DNA of 53,002 nt from Lachnospiraceae bacterium (lineage in GTDB: Bacteria; Bacillota; Clostridia; Lachnospirales; Lachnospiraceae). Position numbers and translations under genes: made by a program. The notes beneath the pieces are model-generated. The model was not told the DNA's origin. It saw nothing but the letters and a program-made list of their open reading frames with translations, and made no database searches. The stretch lies in the NCBI GenBank assembly GCA_015056865.1, contig SVFM01000018.1:1-53002 (forward strand), given 5' to 3'. Below, piece by piece: positions 34,766 through 43,362 of the stretch (position 1 is its first letter; each line of letters opens with the position of its first letter).

Positions 34766-36247
34766 TTAGTCCTCCTTATGATTCATTTCATGAAATACAG
34801 GTTTTAGTATGTCATATAAATGTCGGAATACATTATAATTTTTCCGATAAACCGAAATGCATTTTGGCTGGGGCTTATAGCTTTGTTTGATTTTTATGTT
34901 TTTTGCTGCATCACTGTAATCCTCGCAGTAGCCCAGGCCGACCAAAGCGCAATAAGCAATCCCCCGGGCACCAATATGGCTGGCTCCGTGGGGTACATGT
35001 ATGTTTTTTTCCATGATATCTGCAAGCATTTGCATCCACACAGCATTGTTGGTGCCACCGCCGGTTACATAAATGTCATCTGCTTGATACCCATATTTTT
35101 CTTGAGCATCCATAGCACGCATTTTCAAGTGGTAGCAGATGCCTTCCAGAGTTGCTCTGGCCAGATGACGGCGATCATGATTGGCCCCGAGGTTTAAAAA
35201 GCATCCTCTGGCATCGCTTCCAAAGAGTGGTGGACTATCCCCATAGAACCAAGGAGTAACGAGAACGCCTTGTGAGCCTGCAGGGATTTGCGCCACATCA
35301 TGCTCCAGCAATTCAAATACCTTATCCCCCGTTTGTTGCAGTTCTTCTGCATACAGTCTGTGTACAACCCAATTAACGGAAAGACCGGTTGCTTTCATGC
35401 CAAATGTTGCCACATCACGGTATTCATCAAAAGCAGAGCTGATCAGTTTACCAGGTAAGTGAGGGACCGTGTATCCGGTCCAACCGGAGGAACCCAGATA
35501 GATATGTGCGCCTCCTATTTCGGGACAGCCGGCTCCGATGGCCATGGCTTGTATATCATTGCAGCCTCCAAACACAGGTGTGCCGGGTTTTAGACCTAGC
35601 TGTAAAGCTGCCTGTTCTGTCACATAGCCCACCAGTTCCTGAGATTTTACAAGCTTGGGAAATTTATCTTCGGAAATTTCTGCATGTTTTAAGGCTTTTT
35701 TATATAATTGATCCAATTCCAGATCGAAAGAGTGGACAAAACAGTTGCCTATGTCCGTGGCGGTTTTTCCTGTGAGCTTCCACTTTAAATAAGAGTTGGC
35801 ATCTAGGATAAGTGCTGCCTTTTCAATGATCTCAGGCTTATTTTCCTTCAGCCACATTAGTTTTGCCATATAGTCCAGTCCGCTGAATTCACCGAATTGT
35901 TTTCGCAAAAAAGCCTCTTGATCCTTTGCACGCCGATCCAGCCAGATAATGCTGCGATGTAGCACACAACCCTGACTGTCCACGGGGATAATTCCTTTCC
36001 ATTGGGTTCCGGAGGCGATTCCTTTTATGCAGGTGCAGTCATTGCCTATGCTTTCCAGAATCTCTCGGGTAACATGACAGATGCCGGACCAGTAATCTGC
36101 AGGATCCTGCTCTGCCCAGCCATTTTCAGGAGTGAACAAAGGATAGGCGACGGTTCTGGCAGATGTAACCTCGCCATGTATAGTCACCAGGGCGGCTTTT
36201 ACACCACTGGTGCCAAGGTCATAAGATAGAACAAATGATTTTTTCAT
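34766..36247 (-). CDS. FGGY-family carbohydrate kinase
   Basis: The 493-residue protein has the FGGY start SYDLGTSGVKAALVTIHGE, the substrate motif IIWLDRRA, CNDIQAMAIGAGCP and the C-terminal ATP-site signature YVTGGGTNNAVWMQMLADIM. It phosphorylates a sugar or polyol; sequence alone does not separate xylulose, glycerol or a relative. The ATG at 36247 is chosen since it overlaps the stop of the gene before it (ATGA), indicating coupled translation; a frame opening at 36271 is less likely. Confidence 0.9.
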   Translation of the reverse strand: MKKSFVLSYDLGTSGVKAALVTIHGEVTSARTVAYPLFTPENGWAEQDPADYWSGICHVTREILESIGNDCTCIKGIASGTQWKGIIPVDSQGCVLHRSIIWLDRRAKDQEAFLRKQFGEFSGLDYMAKLMWLKENKPEIIEKAALILDANSYLKWKLTGKTATDIGNCFVHSFDLELDQLYKKALKHAEISEDKFPKLVKSQELVGYVTEQAALQLGLKPGTPVFGGCNDIQAMAIGAGCPEIGGAHIYLGSSGWTGYTVPHLPGKLISSAFDEYRDVATFGMKATGLSVNWVVHRLYAEELQQTGDKVFELLEHDVAQIPAGSQGVLVTPWFYGDSPPLFGSDARGCFLNLGANHDRRHLARATLEGICYHLKMRAMDAQEKYGYQADDIYVTGGGTNNAVWMQMLADIMEKNIHVPHGASHIGARGIAYCALVGLGYCEDYSDAAKNIKIKQSYKPQPKCISVYRKNYNVFRHLYDILKPVFHEMNHKED

Positions 36248-37542
36248 GTTTTTAATAATTCCTCCATACAACGGCCCTGGGCCTGGGGCATTTTCTGGCC
36301 CAGTATCCTTGCCAGAGTAGGTGCCACATCAACCAGTTTTGCAGTGTGCAGGGTAGCACCCTCCAAAAAGGACGGCCCATGACCTAAAAAGATGGGCTGG
36401 GGTCCCTTTTCCGGGGCGTAACCGTGCATGGCTTTCGCAAAGGGATGGTCAATGACCGGCTCTGTCCATTCTTCGGTGAAGGAGCTGGATCCGTCGGTTT
36501 CCACCATAAAGGAGAAGGGGCCGTAGGTTCCGTAGCGCTCCCTTACTTCCTCTACCGTATAAATCTTGGAAATGCCCCAGGTACCTTCTTTTTCTAACTG
36601 CAGCAGATAGTCATAAACTTTGGCTCGCAGAGCCTCATTGTGGGGGTCTCTCAGATAAATACTGGCAGACATGCCATTATATTGGGCATAGGCCTGCCAG
36701 TCGTAGAGAGTTCCGTTGGGGGCAATGTCCAGAAATCCTCTCTGTCGAAGGAGGGCATTTATTTTTATCCTGCGGGTAACATCCAGTTGTCCGTGGTCAC
36801 TGAGGATCACAAAATTGGTGTCATCGTACACACCGGCTTGTTCCATGGTTTCGATCACTTCACCCAACCATTTGTCCATTTGATCAAGCCCTTCCTTTAG
36901 GATGGGATCAAATACGCCGTTGCGGTGGCGAAGGGTATCCAGATGACAGTTATGGATCAGCAATACATCCGGCTGCACATTGCGGATCAAAGAGCAGGTG
37001 CAGCCCATAATAAAGTCATCAAATTCAGAAGTGAGCAAAGAACCCTGGGAACCTCTGTTAGTGGGATAGCGGTGCATATTTTCCCGGATGGCCTGCAGGG
37101 CAACTTCGTCACTGCCCTGGCCGGCAAAGGTCTCCGGTACATCTTCGTCGGGATAATAGAAAAAGTATTCATTGATCACATGGTCGATGTTGGGATTACA
37201 GCCTGTGATGGGCCAATATACCGCAGCAGTGCTGCAGCCTGCACGTTTGGCGGCTGCAAAAAGGTCTTCTGTGCGGATGGACTTGTGATACAGATACCAG
37301 TGGGTAATCCCATCCTTATGGGTCTCAAAGGGGGTGTTATTGTAAATACCATGTTTACCCGGATAGCAGCCGGTCATCAAAGAAGTATGGGCCGGATAGG
37401 TCAGGCTGGGATAGATGCCATGTACCTTTTCTACCTTGGCACATTTCTTCATGATTCTGGAAAAATGAGGCTTCGTAAGCATGTATTCCACATCTTCATG
37501 GACCATAGCATCCATGGAAAGGACCAATAATTTTTCTTTCAT
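36244..37542 (-). CDS. Type I phosphodiesterase / nucleotide pyrophosphatase-like protein
   Basis: The 432-residue alkaline-phosphatase-superfamily protein has the metal site LSMDAM, the nucleophile region YPSLTYPAHTSLMTGCYPG, then HNCHLDTLRH, ILSDHGQLD and KAMHGYAPEKG with metal-binding His and Asp. It lacks a signal peptide and acts in the cytoplasm. It should split phosphodiesters or phosphate esters; within an operon with a GlpA-like dehydrogenase, glycerophosphodiester-type substrates are a reasonable guess. GGGAGGAG precedes the ATG. Confidence 0.88.
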   Translation of the reverse strand: MKEKLLVLSMDAMVHEDVEYMLTKPHFSRIMKKCAKVEKVHGIYPSLTYPAHTSLMTGCYPGKHGIYNNTPFETHKDGITHWYLYHKSIRTEDLFAAAKRAGCSTAAVYWPITGCNPNIDHVINEYFFYYPDEDVPETFAGQGSDEVALQAIRENMHRYPTNRGSQGSLLTSEFDDFIMGCTCSLIRNVQPDVLLIHNCHLDTLRHRNGVFDPILKEGLDQMDKWLGEVIETMEQAGVYDDTNFVILSDHGQLDVTRRIKINALLRQRGFLDIAPNGTLYDWQAYAQYNGMSASIYLRDPHNEALRAKVYDYLLQLEKEGTWGISKIYTVEEVRERYGTYGPFSFMVETDGSSSFTEEWTEPVIDHPFAKAMHGYAPEKGPQPIFLGHGPSFLEGATLHTAKLVDVAPTLARILGQKMPQAQGRCMEELLKT

Positions 37543-37572
37543 GAAAAACTCCTCCCTTTTCCCATAGGATTT

Positions 37573-37929
37573 TTAAAGGATTGATTTGGTGGCAACCATA
37601 TCGATTCCGGTTTCACATATATTTTCCACGATCACGTCATAACGCTTGACGGGAGCTGATACCTCCACTTTGCGGATGACTTCCATACAGTCAAACAACT
37701 TTTCCTTGGGCAAGGGGGCTGCAGATCGAACTGTCAGAAGGTCGCCCGGAATCCCCGCGATTTTTACGGTGGTGGTGAGGATGCGCACAGGATGGGTAAA
37801 TTCCTGAGAGGCATATTCCAGACCCCTCTTGCAGCCGTAGCCTTCTACGGAAGTAACTGTTTCGCCCTCACCGATCACATCTATATGGCAGCCTCTGGGG
37901 CAGACGGTGCAAATGATTTCTTTTTTCAT
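37573..37929 (-). CDS. DUF1667 protein, partner of GlpA-like dehydrogenase
   Basis: The 118-residue protein has CTVCPRGCHI and YGCKRG, four Cys (7, 10, 14, 33) that could bind a cluster or zinc. DUF1667 genes regularly follow a GlpA-like dehydrogenase and an FAD/NAD oxidoreductase, as here, and the three probably form one complex that passes electrons. The AAGGAGG site lies in the last codons of the gene before it, 4 nt away. Confidence 0.88.
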   Translation of the reverse strand: MKKEIICTVCPRGCHIDVIGEGETVTSVEGYGCKRGLEYASQEFTHPVRILTTTVKIAGIPGDLLTVRSAAPLPKEKLFDCMEVIRKVEVSAPVKRYDVIVENICETGIDMVATKSIL

Positions 37930-37933
37930 TATA

Positions 37934-39196
37934 TCAGTCCTCCTTGATCACTTCAATGGTGACAGTTTCCCCGGTCAACTTTGTACTGTTCACGATCAGA
38001 TGATTCATCTCACCGGGATTGACCCGAAATTCATTTTTTTTCGCAATGATCTCATCACCGCAACGGGCGATCAGTCGGACATTTTGCTCCGGCCAGAGTA
38101 CCCGGAAGTAGAGGCTGATCTGCTCGGTTTCTTTGGTGACTTGAATGGTCTGGGGGCACAGGTAACGGACGTTACGTCCGGTGACACAGGATACCGTTTG
38201 GAAGGTCTCGGGGAATTGGTTCATGGCATACCGGGCAGCGTACTTACCTGCTTTGGCGCTTTCTTCGCTGACGTTATCCACCAGGTCATTCACATGTACC
38301 ACGTTGCCGCAGGCAAACACAGAAGGGGCAGAGGTCTGCATATACTGGTTGACTGCAGGGCCGTTGGTGATGGGATCTATGGCAATCCCTGCACTGCGGG
38401 TCAGTTCGTTTTCGGGTATCAGACCCACGGAGAACAGCACAGTATCGCAGGGAACAAATTCTTCCTGTGCCTTGATCGGTTGTTTGTTCTCATCTACAGG
38501 AGCTACCCAAACACCGGTGACACGTTCAGTTCCTTCGATGCGGGTAATGGTATGGGCCAGCTTTAAGGGTATCTGGAAGTCATCCAGACACTGTACCCGG
38601 TTGCGGGTCAGGCCTGCCAGATAGGGCATCAGCTCCACTACCATGACAACCTGTGCACCTTCCAGGGACATCCGTCTGGCCATGATCATACCGATATCTC
38701 CGGAGCCAAGAATGACCACTTTTTTGCCTACCATGATATTCTGGCGGTTGACCAGGCGTTGGGCTGCACCTGCGGTATAAAGGCCTGCAGGTCTGCTGCC
38801 GGGGATCATGATATTGGCTCTGGTGCGTTCCCGACAGCCCATGGCCAGTACCATACTTCCGGCATGTACCCGGGTCATACCATGTTCACTGTTGGTACAC
38901 AGGATCTCATTGGTCTCATGGTTGATTTGCAGTACCATGGAATTTAACAGATAGGATACCCCAAGTTCGTCTGCCTGATCTACGAAACGGCCGTAATATT
39001 CAGGGCCGGTCAGTTCTGCGTGAAATCTTGTCAGGCCAAAGCCCGGATGAATACATTGCTGCAGGATTCCGCCCAGAGCATTGTCACGCTCCAGGATCAA
39101 CACATCCTTAGCACCTTCTTCTTTTGCCGCGATGGCTGCGGCCAGACCGGCGGGGCCTCCGCCGATGATTGCTACATCACATTTGATATCATACAT
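37934..39196 (-). CDS. FAD/NAD(P)-dependent oxidoreductase of the GlpA-DUF1667 set
   Basis: The 420-residue flavoprotein has two dinucleotide folds: CDVAIIGGGPAGLAAAIAAKE (first) and KVVILGSGDIGMIMARRM (second), plus FACGNVVHVNDLVDNV near the end that binds FAD. It resembles the small-subunit-type pyridine nucleotide oxidoreductases that pair with DUF1667. Its likely role is to take electrons from the dehydrogenase encoded before it. Confidence 0.9.
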   Translation of the reverse strand: MYDIKCDVAIIGGGPAGLAAAIAAKEEGAKDVLILERDNALGGILQQCIHPGFGLTRFHAELTGPEYYGRFVDQADELGVSYLLNSMVLQINHETNEILCTNSEHGMTRVHAGSMVLAMGCRERTRANIMIPGSRPAGLYTAGAAQRLVNRQNIMVGKKVVILGSGDIGMIMARRMSLEGAQVVMVVELMPYLAGLTRNRVQCLDDFQIPLKLAHTITRIEGTERVTGVWVAPVDENKQPIKAQEEFVPCDTVLFSVGLIPENELTRSAGIAIDPITNGPAVNQYMQTSAPSVFACGNVVHVNDLVDNVSEESAKAGKYAARYAMNQFPETFQTVSCVTGRNVRYLCPQTIQVTKETEQISLYFRVLWPEQNVRLIARCGDEIIAKKNEFRVNPGEMNHLIVNSTKLTGETVTIEVIKED

Positions 39197-39223
39197 AAGG
39201 TCTTCACTCCTCTCTAACCGGTA

Positions 39224-40663
39224 TCAGCGGGTGGTTCCCACTGCCATTTGGGAACCGGTAATGTTTTTGTTGATCTGGGAAGGATCGCAGTTAAGTTCCC
39301 GGGCCAGGATCTCGATGACCTTGGGCCCACAAAAGCCACCCTGACAGCGGCCCATTCCGGCACGGACACGGCGCTTGATAGCGTCCACACTTCTGGCACC
39401 TAAGGGGCGATGAATGGCATCCAGAATCTCTGCTTCCGTAATGGTCTCGCAGCGGCAGATAATATTGCCGTACAAGGGATTTTCCCGGATGAGAGCTTCC
39501 TGTTGTTCCAAAGAACACTCATGGAATTTAACAATACCTTTACGTTTGGCAATATAATTTGTCTTTAATTTCAGATCCAGGCCGTGATACATCATCTGCT
39601 GTACCACATATTTGCCCATAGAGGCAGACAGAGTAAGGCCTGTGGAGCGGACGCCGGACAGATTGATGTAACCCTCCAAGTCCTCATACATATCAAAATG
39701 TAAGCCCTCGGGATTGCGGTTGGGGCGCAGGCCGCTGTATTGGGTGATTGTATCCCGGATATTCACGTTAGGAACCAGATTTTTCACATCTGCGGTAATG
39801 CTGTCAAGTCCCTCTGCAGAGGTGGATTTGTCTGTCTTGGAGTCCTGGTCTTCGGCGGTGGGCCCAACCAGCATATTGCCGTGGATGGTAGGGCACATCA
39901 GTTTGCCCTTAGTAACCTTGGTGGGAATGGGAAGCACAATGTGCTGCACCTTGCAGGAAGTATTTTTATCAAGGATAAAAAATTGTCCTTTTCTGGCAAC
40001 AACTTTATAGTCTGCTTTGCCTACCATGTCAGCGATCTCATCACAGTAAAGACCTGCACAGTTGATCACATAGCGGGTCTCGATATCACCGGAAGTGGTC
40101 TCTACGGATTTGATCCTTCCATTTTCGGTCTGAATACCGGTGACCTTGGTGTTTAGCAGGAATTCCACACCGTTCATATTCGCGTTTTCTGCATAGGCCT
40201 GCACCAGGATAAAGGGATCTATAATGCTTTCCCGGGGTATGTAGAGTCCTCCCTTTACCTGAGGATTTAAGTTCGGCTCCATGGCAAGCAATTCTTCGCC
40301 GGTTTTAAACTCTACATCGTACACATGGTTGCGGAAAGCTTTTTCCTTGATCTCCGGTAGCTTTGCATACTGTTCCTCTGTGATGGCAGGCAGGATGGCG
40401 CCGATCTTGGAAAAGGGCACATCCAAGTCTCGGACGATCTGTTCGTACATAGGATTGGCTGCAACCACCAGCTGTGATTCCAAAGTTCCGGGCGTGGCAT
40501 CGTAACCGGTGTGGATGATGGCACTGTTGGACTTGGAGGCATCGCCGCCCACATCCTCATTTTTGTCCACCACCATAACATCGATTTCATATTTGGAGAG
40601 CTCCCGGGCAATGGCACAGCCCACGGCTCCCGCACCGATGATTAAAACATCAGTTTTTAACAC
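39224..40663 (-). CDS. GlpA-like FAD-dependent glycerol-3-phosphate dehydrogenase
   Basis: The 479-residue protein starts at GTG 40663 (MLKTDVLIIGAGAVGCAIARE), with AAGGAAGG upstream; longer frames run into the promoter. It has the DAO-type FAD fold, NCAGLYCDEIADM, LRPNRNPEGLHF, and a C-terminal BFD-like 2Fe-2S domain (IICRCETITEAEI and GMGRCQGGFCG). This is the anaerobic glycerol-3-phosphate dehydrogenase type. True substrate may be a relative of glycerol-3-phosphate. It heads a six-gene operon of dehydrogenase, phosphodiesterase, kinase and M81 genes; no transporter gene is in the set. Confidence 0.9.
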   Translation of the reverse strand: MLKTDVLIIGAGAVGCAIARELSKYEIDVMVVDKNEDVGGDASKSNSAIIHTGYDATPGTLESQLVVAANPMYEQIVRDLDVPFSKIGAILPAITEEQYAKLPEIKEKAFRNHVYDVEFKTGEELLAMEPNLNPQVKGGLYIPRESIIDPFILVQAYAENANMNGVEFLLNTKVTGIQTENGRIKSVETTSGDIETRYVINCAGLYCDEIADMVGKADYKVVARKGQFFILDKNTSCKVQHIVLPIPTKVTKGKLMCPTIHGNMLVGPTAEDQDSKTDKSTSAEGLDSITADVKNLVPNVNIRDTITQYSGLRPNRNPEGLHFDMYEDLEGYINLSGVRSTGLTLSASMGKYVVQQMMYHGLDLKLKTNYIAKRKGIVKFHECSLEQQEALIRENPLYGNIICRCETITEAEILDAIHRPLGARSVDAIKRRVRAGMGRCQGGFCGPKVIEILARELNCDPSQINKNITGSQMAVGTTR

Positions 40664-40697
40664 GTAAAACACCTTCCTTTCGTAAATAACTAAAAGC

Positions 40698-40749
40698 ATC
40701 ATAACATATCGGCAAGATGTTGGCAAGATATTTGCAAAACATTTGCAAA
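40698..40749 (-). promoter_or_regulatory. Promoter of the GlpA-like operon with 11-bp-phased repeats
   Basis: On the minus strand the promoter is TTGCCA (40721-40726), 17 nt, TATGAT (40698-40703). Four related hexamers, GGCAAG, GGCAAG, TGCAAA and TGCAAA on the plus strand, begin at 40711, 40722, 40733 and 40744, exactly 11 bp apart, so all face one side of the helix. The second covers the -35 and the first lies in the spacer. Such phased direct repeats suit a DeoR-type repressor; the DeoR gene lies just upstream. Confidence 0.65.
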
Positions 40750-40835
40750 AAAAGGAAGGGCGCGCAATGTCGTAAAGAAAAAACCGCCCATTTTGTGAAT
40801 GGACGGAAAATCTTCTTTGGAACATTATTGCATTA

Positions 40836-41594
40836 TTATTCCGCAATGATCACCCTCACGCCTGCCCGTTCCAGAGTCTTGACGATCTGTTTGGGTGCCT
40901 TGCTGTCGGTCACTACGATGTCGATTTCCTGAAGGGTGCACACGTTGGTCATGGCCCGCACACCGAATTTGCTGGAATCTGCCAATACAATGGACTGTCT
41001 GGCATTTTTGATCAGCCGGTGGTGCAATCTGGCTTCTCCTATGTGGTAATCCGTAACACCGGTTTCATTGATACCTCCAATGCCGATAAAGGCTTTGTCC
41101 ACATTGAAATGCGAGATACATTCCTCCGCGGGGAATTCCGATAAGGTCAGTTCCTTGGCCCGAAGCTGCCCTCCAGGCAAGATAACGGAACATCCGGGGG
41201 ATTCAGTCAATGCGATGGCGGTACGCAGGGCGTTGGTAAAAACTGTGATTTCTCCAAGGTTTTTAATGTGGGGGGTCATGGCCTGCACTGTGGTTCCCAC
41301 ACCCAGAAAAATAGAGTCGGAAGGGGAGATTAGCTTGGCTGCCGTGGCAGCAATGGCGTTCTTTTCCTCAGAATGTTCTTTGGATCTGCAGATATATTCC
41401 GGCTCGCTGCTCAGGGAAGAATTTAACACAGCACCTCCGTAAACCCGGCGCAAATAGCCCTGTTTTTCCAAATATTCCAGGTCACGCCGGACGGTTTCGA
41501 TGGAGATATTGAAACGTTCCATCAGCTGTGTATTCTGAATTGTTCGCTGCTGCGTGATCATATCAATGATTTGATTTCTTCTATCTTGATTCAC
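40836..41594 (-). CDS. DeoR/GlpR-family transcriptional regulator
   Basis: The 252-residue protein starts at GTG 41594 behind GGGGAGG. It has the DeoR helix-turn-helix (QNTQLMERFNISIETVRRDL, EYLEKQGYLRRVYGGA) and the sugar-phosphate-sensing domain (SIFLGVGTTVQAM, FTNALRTAIAL, ADSSKFG). It lies upstream of the GlpA-like operon on the same strand, so it probably represses that operon and responds to a phosphorylated intermediate. It may be cotranscribed with the thioesterase gene 32 nt upstream. Confidence 0.92.
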   Translation of the reverse strand: MNQDRRNQIIDMITQQRTIQNTQLMERFNISIETVRRDLEYLEKQGYLRRVYGGAVLNSSLSSEPEYICRSKEHSEEKNAIAATAAKLISPSDSIFLGVGTTVQAMTPHIKNLGEITVFTNALRTAIALTESPGCSVILPGGQLRAKELTLSEFPAEECISHFNVDKAFIGIGGINETGVTDYHIGEARLHHRLIKNARQSIVLADSSKFGVRAMTNVCTLQEIDIVVTDSKAPKQIVKTLERAGVRVIIAE

Positions 41595-41626
41595 AAAAGT
41601 GCCTCCCCTCATTTGCTGCGAAAAAT

Positions 41627-42097
41627 CTAAAACCCTTCCTTTTGGCGCATCAGCCGCAGTTCTCTGCGTTTGACAGCGTTTTCCCATTCCATGTGCTCTG
41701 CCTCGTTATCCAGGATCAGGGGCGGTGCGGGAATTGGCTTCCCCTCCTTGTCCACACTGACCATGACCAGGTAGGCCCGGTTGATGGGGAATCTTTTGCC
41801 GGTGGAATCCTCCCGGTAGGTGTCCACCCGGACCTCCAAAGAGGTTTTGCCCACATGGGTCACTCTGCCGATCAACACGATGATATCATTCAGGTATGCT
41901 CCGGCTTTAAAATACAGGTTATCGATGGCGATAGTTGAGACATTGCTTCCGCAGTGTCTTCTGGCGGTAGTGCCGGCAACCTCGTCAATCCATTTAAGGA
42001 GCTGGCCGCCAAACAGGCGGTCTTGTCCGTTGATGTCTGTATACATGATAGCATGAATTTGTTCCGTTCTGGAATCAATGGCTTTTTTTCCTTCCAT
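41627..42097 (-). CDS. Acyl-CoA thioesterase (hotdog fold)
   Basis: The 156-residue protein has the hotdog motif DINGQDRLFGGQLLKWIDEV, with the catalytic Asp/Gly region, and TIAIDNLYFKAGAYLNDIIV typical of the YciA/BACH-type acyl-CoA hydrolases. It splits acyl-CoA to free acid and CoA. The ATG at 42097 is preferred, with AAAAGGAG upstream. A weak promoter (TTGCAA 42160-42165 and TAAACT 42137-42142 on the minus strand, 17 nt apart) faces away from the spoVA promoter. Confidence 0.87.
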   Translation of the reverse strand: MEGKKAIDSRTEQIHAIMYTDINGQDRLFGGQLLKWIDEVAGTTARRHCGSNVSTIAIDNLYFKAGAYLNDIIVLIGRVTHVGKTSLEVRVDTYREDSTGKRFPINRAYLVMVSVDKEGKPIPAPPLILDNEAEHMEWENAVKRRELRLMRQKEGF

Positions 42098-42169
42098 GAA
42101 AATCTCCTTTTTATCCAATAATCTTGCGACTATTTTAGTTTAGTATATTTCCCCGGTAATTGCAAGATA

Positions 42170-42199
42170 TGTATATTTTTTGGTAAGCTTCACAAACTA
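42170..42199 (+). promoter_or_regulatory. Sigma-G-like promoter of spoVA
   Basis: TGTATA (42170-42175) and CAAACTA (42193-42199) are 17 nt apart, close to the sigma-G consensus TGHATR and CATACTA. spoVA operons are sigma-G-dependent in Bacillus. Confidence 0.6.
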
Positions 42200-42237
42200 C
42201 AAGTAAAAATTGTAAATAAAAACAGGGGAAAGGGAGC

Positions 42238-42867
42238 ATGGCTGAAAATATCGTGTACATGAAGCTGGAGAGAAATATAGAAGTCCAGTCTCCGGATGCA
42301 TTTTTGTCGGATGTAGCTACGGTCCGGTGCAGTGACAAAGAGGTGACTGCAAAGGTCAAGGCCATCAAGATACACAAATTTAAGGAAAATGAGCAGAAAC
42401 GGTGTGTGATCAGTGTGCTGAAGCTCATTGAACTGATGGAGCAGGAATGCCCGGGGATCCGTGTGGAGAGTCTGGGTGAAACAGATGTGCTTTTGGAGTG
42501 GGTGACGGTGAGTAAGTATAAGGGCTGGCAGCAGTGGTGGAAGGTGGCACTGGTGGCAGCAGTCAGCTTTTTTGGCACAGCCTTTACCATCATAGCTTAC
42601 CACAACGATATCGGCATCGTGAATGTTTTTGACCAGATTTATGGGATTGTGATGGGGCAGGAGTCAAAAGGGGTATCCGTGCTGGATGTGTCTTATTCCA
42701 TAGGTCTGGGGCTGGGGATCATCCTGTTTTTTAATCATGTGGGTGGCAGGCGTATTACCAAAGATCCCACACCCATTGAAGTGGCCCTGCGCAAGTATGA
42801 ACAGGATGTGGATATGACACTGATTGATACCGCCGACAGGGAGGGCAAGATCATTGATGTGGATTAA
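42238..42867 (+). CDS. spoVAA: Stage V sporulation protein AA
   Basis: The 209-residue protein has an N-terminal soluble domain (KLERNIEVQSPDAFLSDVAT) and two transmembrane helices (WWKVALVAAVSFFGTAFTII; YSIGLGLGIILFFNHV), as in SpoVAA. SpoVA proteins form the channel that moves dipicolinic acid into the forespore and out on germination. AAAGGGAGC precedes the ATG, and spoVAB overlaps its end. Confidence 0.92.
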   Translation: MAENIVYMKLERNIEVQSPDAFLSDVATVRCSDKEVTAKVKAIKIHKFKENEQKRCVISVLKLIELMEQECPGIRVESLGETDVLLEWVTVSKYKGWQQWWKVALVAAVSFFGTAFTIIAYHNDIGIVNVFDQIYGIVMGQESKGVSVLDVSYSIGLGLGIILFFNHVGGRRITKDPTPIEVALRKYEQDVDMTLIDTADREGKIIDVD

Positions 42868-43339
42868 AACGGTTTTTCTGGCTGTTACCAGTTGCAGCTT
42901 TGGGCTGTTGGCGGCTGCGGGAGTATTTACCGTGCTGGCGGCGGTAGGTCTGGTCCCCAGATTTGCCGGCAAAACGCACACAGGGAAAAAGGTAATCTTA
43001 TATGAAGAAATGGTGATTGCAGGAACCATCATCGGCTGCTTTGTCAGTGTTTTTGAAAATTACAGTCAGCTGGGCATGTGGGCCATGGGACAAGGTGTAT
43101 CGGAGGGCCTCTGGCGGATCATCGGTGGTCTGCTGCAATGTGTGTTTGGCATTTTCGCCGGCATGTTTGTGGGCTGTCTTGCCTTGGCCATTGCGGAAAT
43201 GTTGGACAGCATCCCTATATTTACCAGGAGAATTGGGTTTCGACACGGGATAGGAGTGACGGTTTGTGCCATCGCAAGCGGTAAGGTATGCGGTTCTTTG
43301 ATATACTTTATTTTTCAGTTATATCAAGCCGTGGAATAA
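42857..43339 (+). CDS. spoVAB: Stage V sporulation protein AB
   Basis: The 160-residue membrane protein has four to five hydrophobic helices (FLAVTSCSFGLLAAAGVFTV; GLLQCVFGIFAGMFVGCLAL) and the SpoVAB-like middle GLVPRFAGKTHTGKKVILYEE. It starts at ATG 42857, 11 nt inside spoVAA, with GGGAGGG about 12 nt upstream. Part of the dipicolinate channel set. Confidence 0.9.
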   Translation: MWIKTVFLAVTSCSFGLLAAAGVFTVLAAVGLVPRFAGKTHTGKKVILYEEMVIAGTIIGCFVSVFENYSQLGMWAMGQGVSEGLWRIIGGLLQCVFGIFAGMFVGCLALAIAEMLDSIPIFTRRIGFRHGIGVTVCAIASGKVCGSLIYFIFQLYQAVE

Positions 43340-43362
43340 AAAATAGAATCGAGGAGAAAAAA

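Noticed and set aside
40664..40846. Longer frame for the GlpA-like protein (61 extra residues)
   Set aside because: It would run through the promoter and phased operator, and the GTG at 40663 starts exactly at the Rossmann fold.
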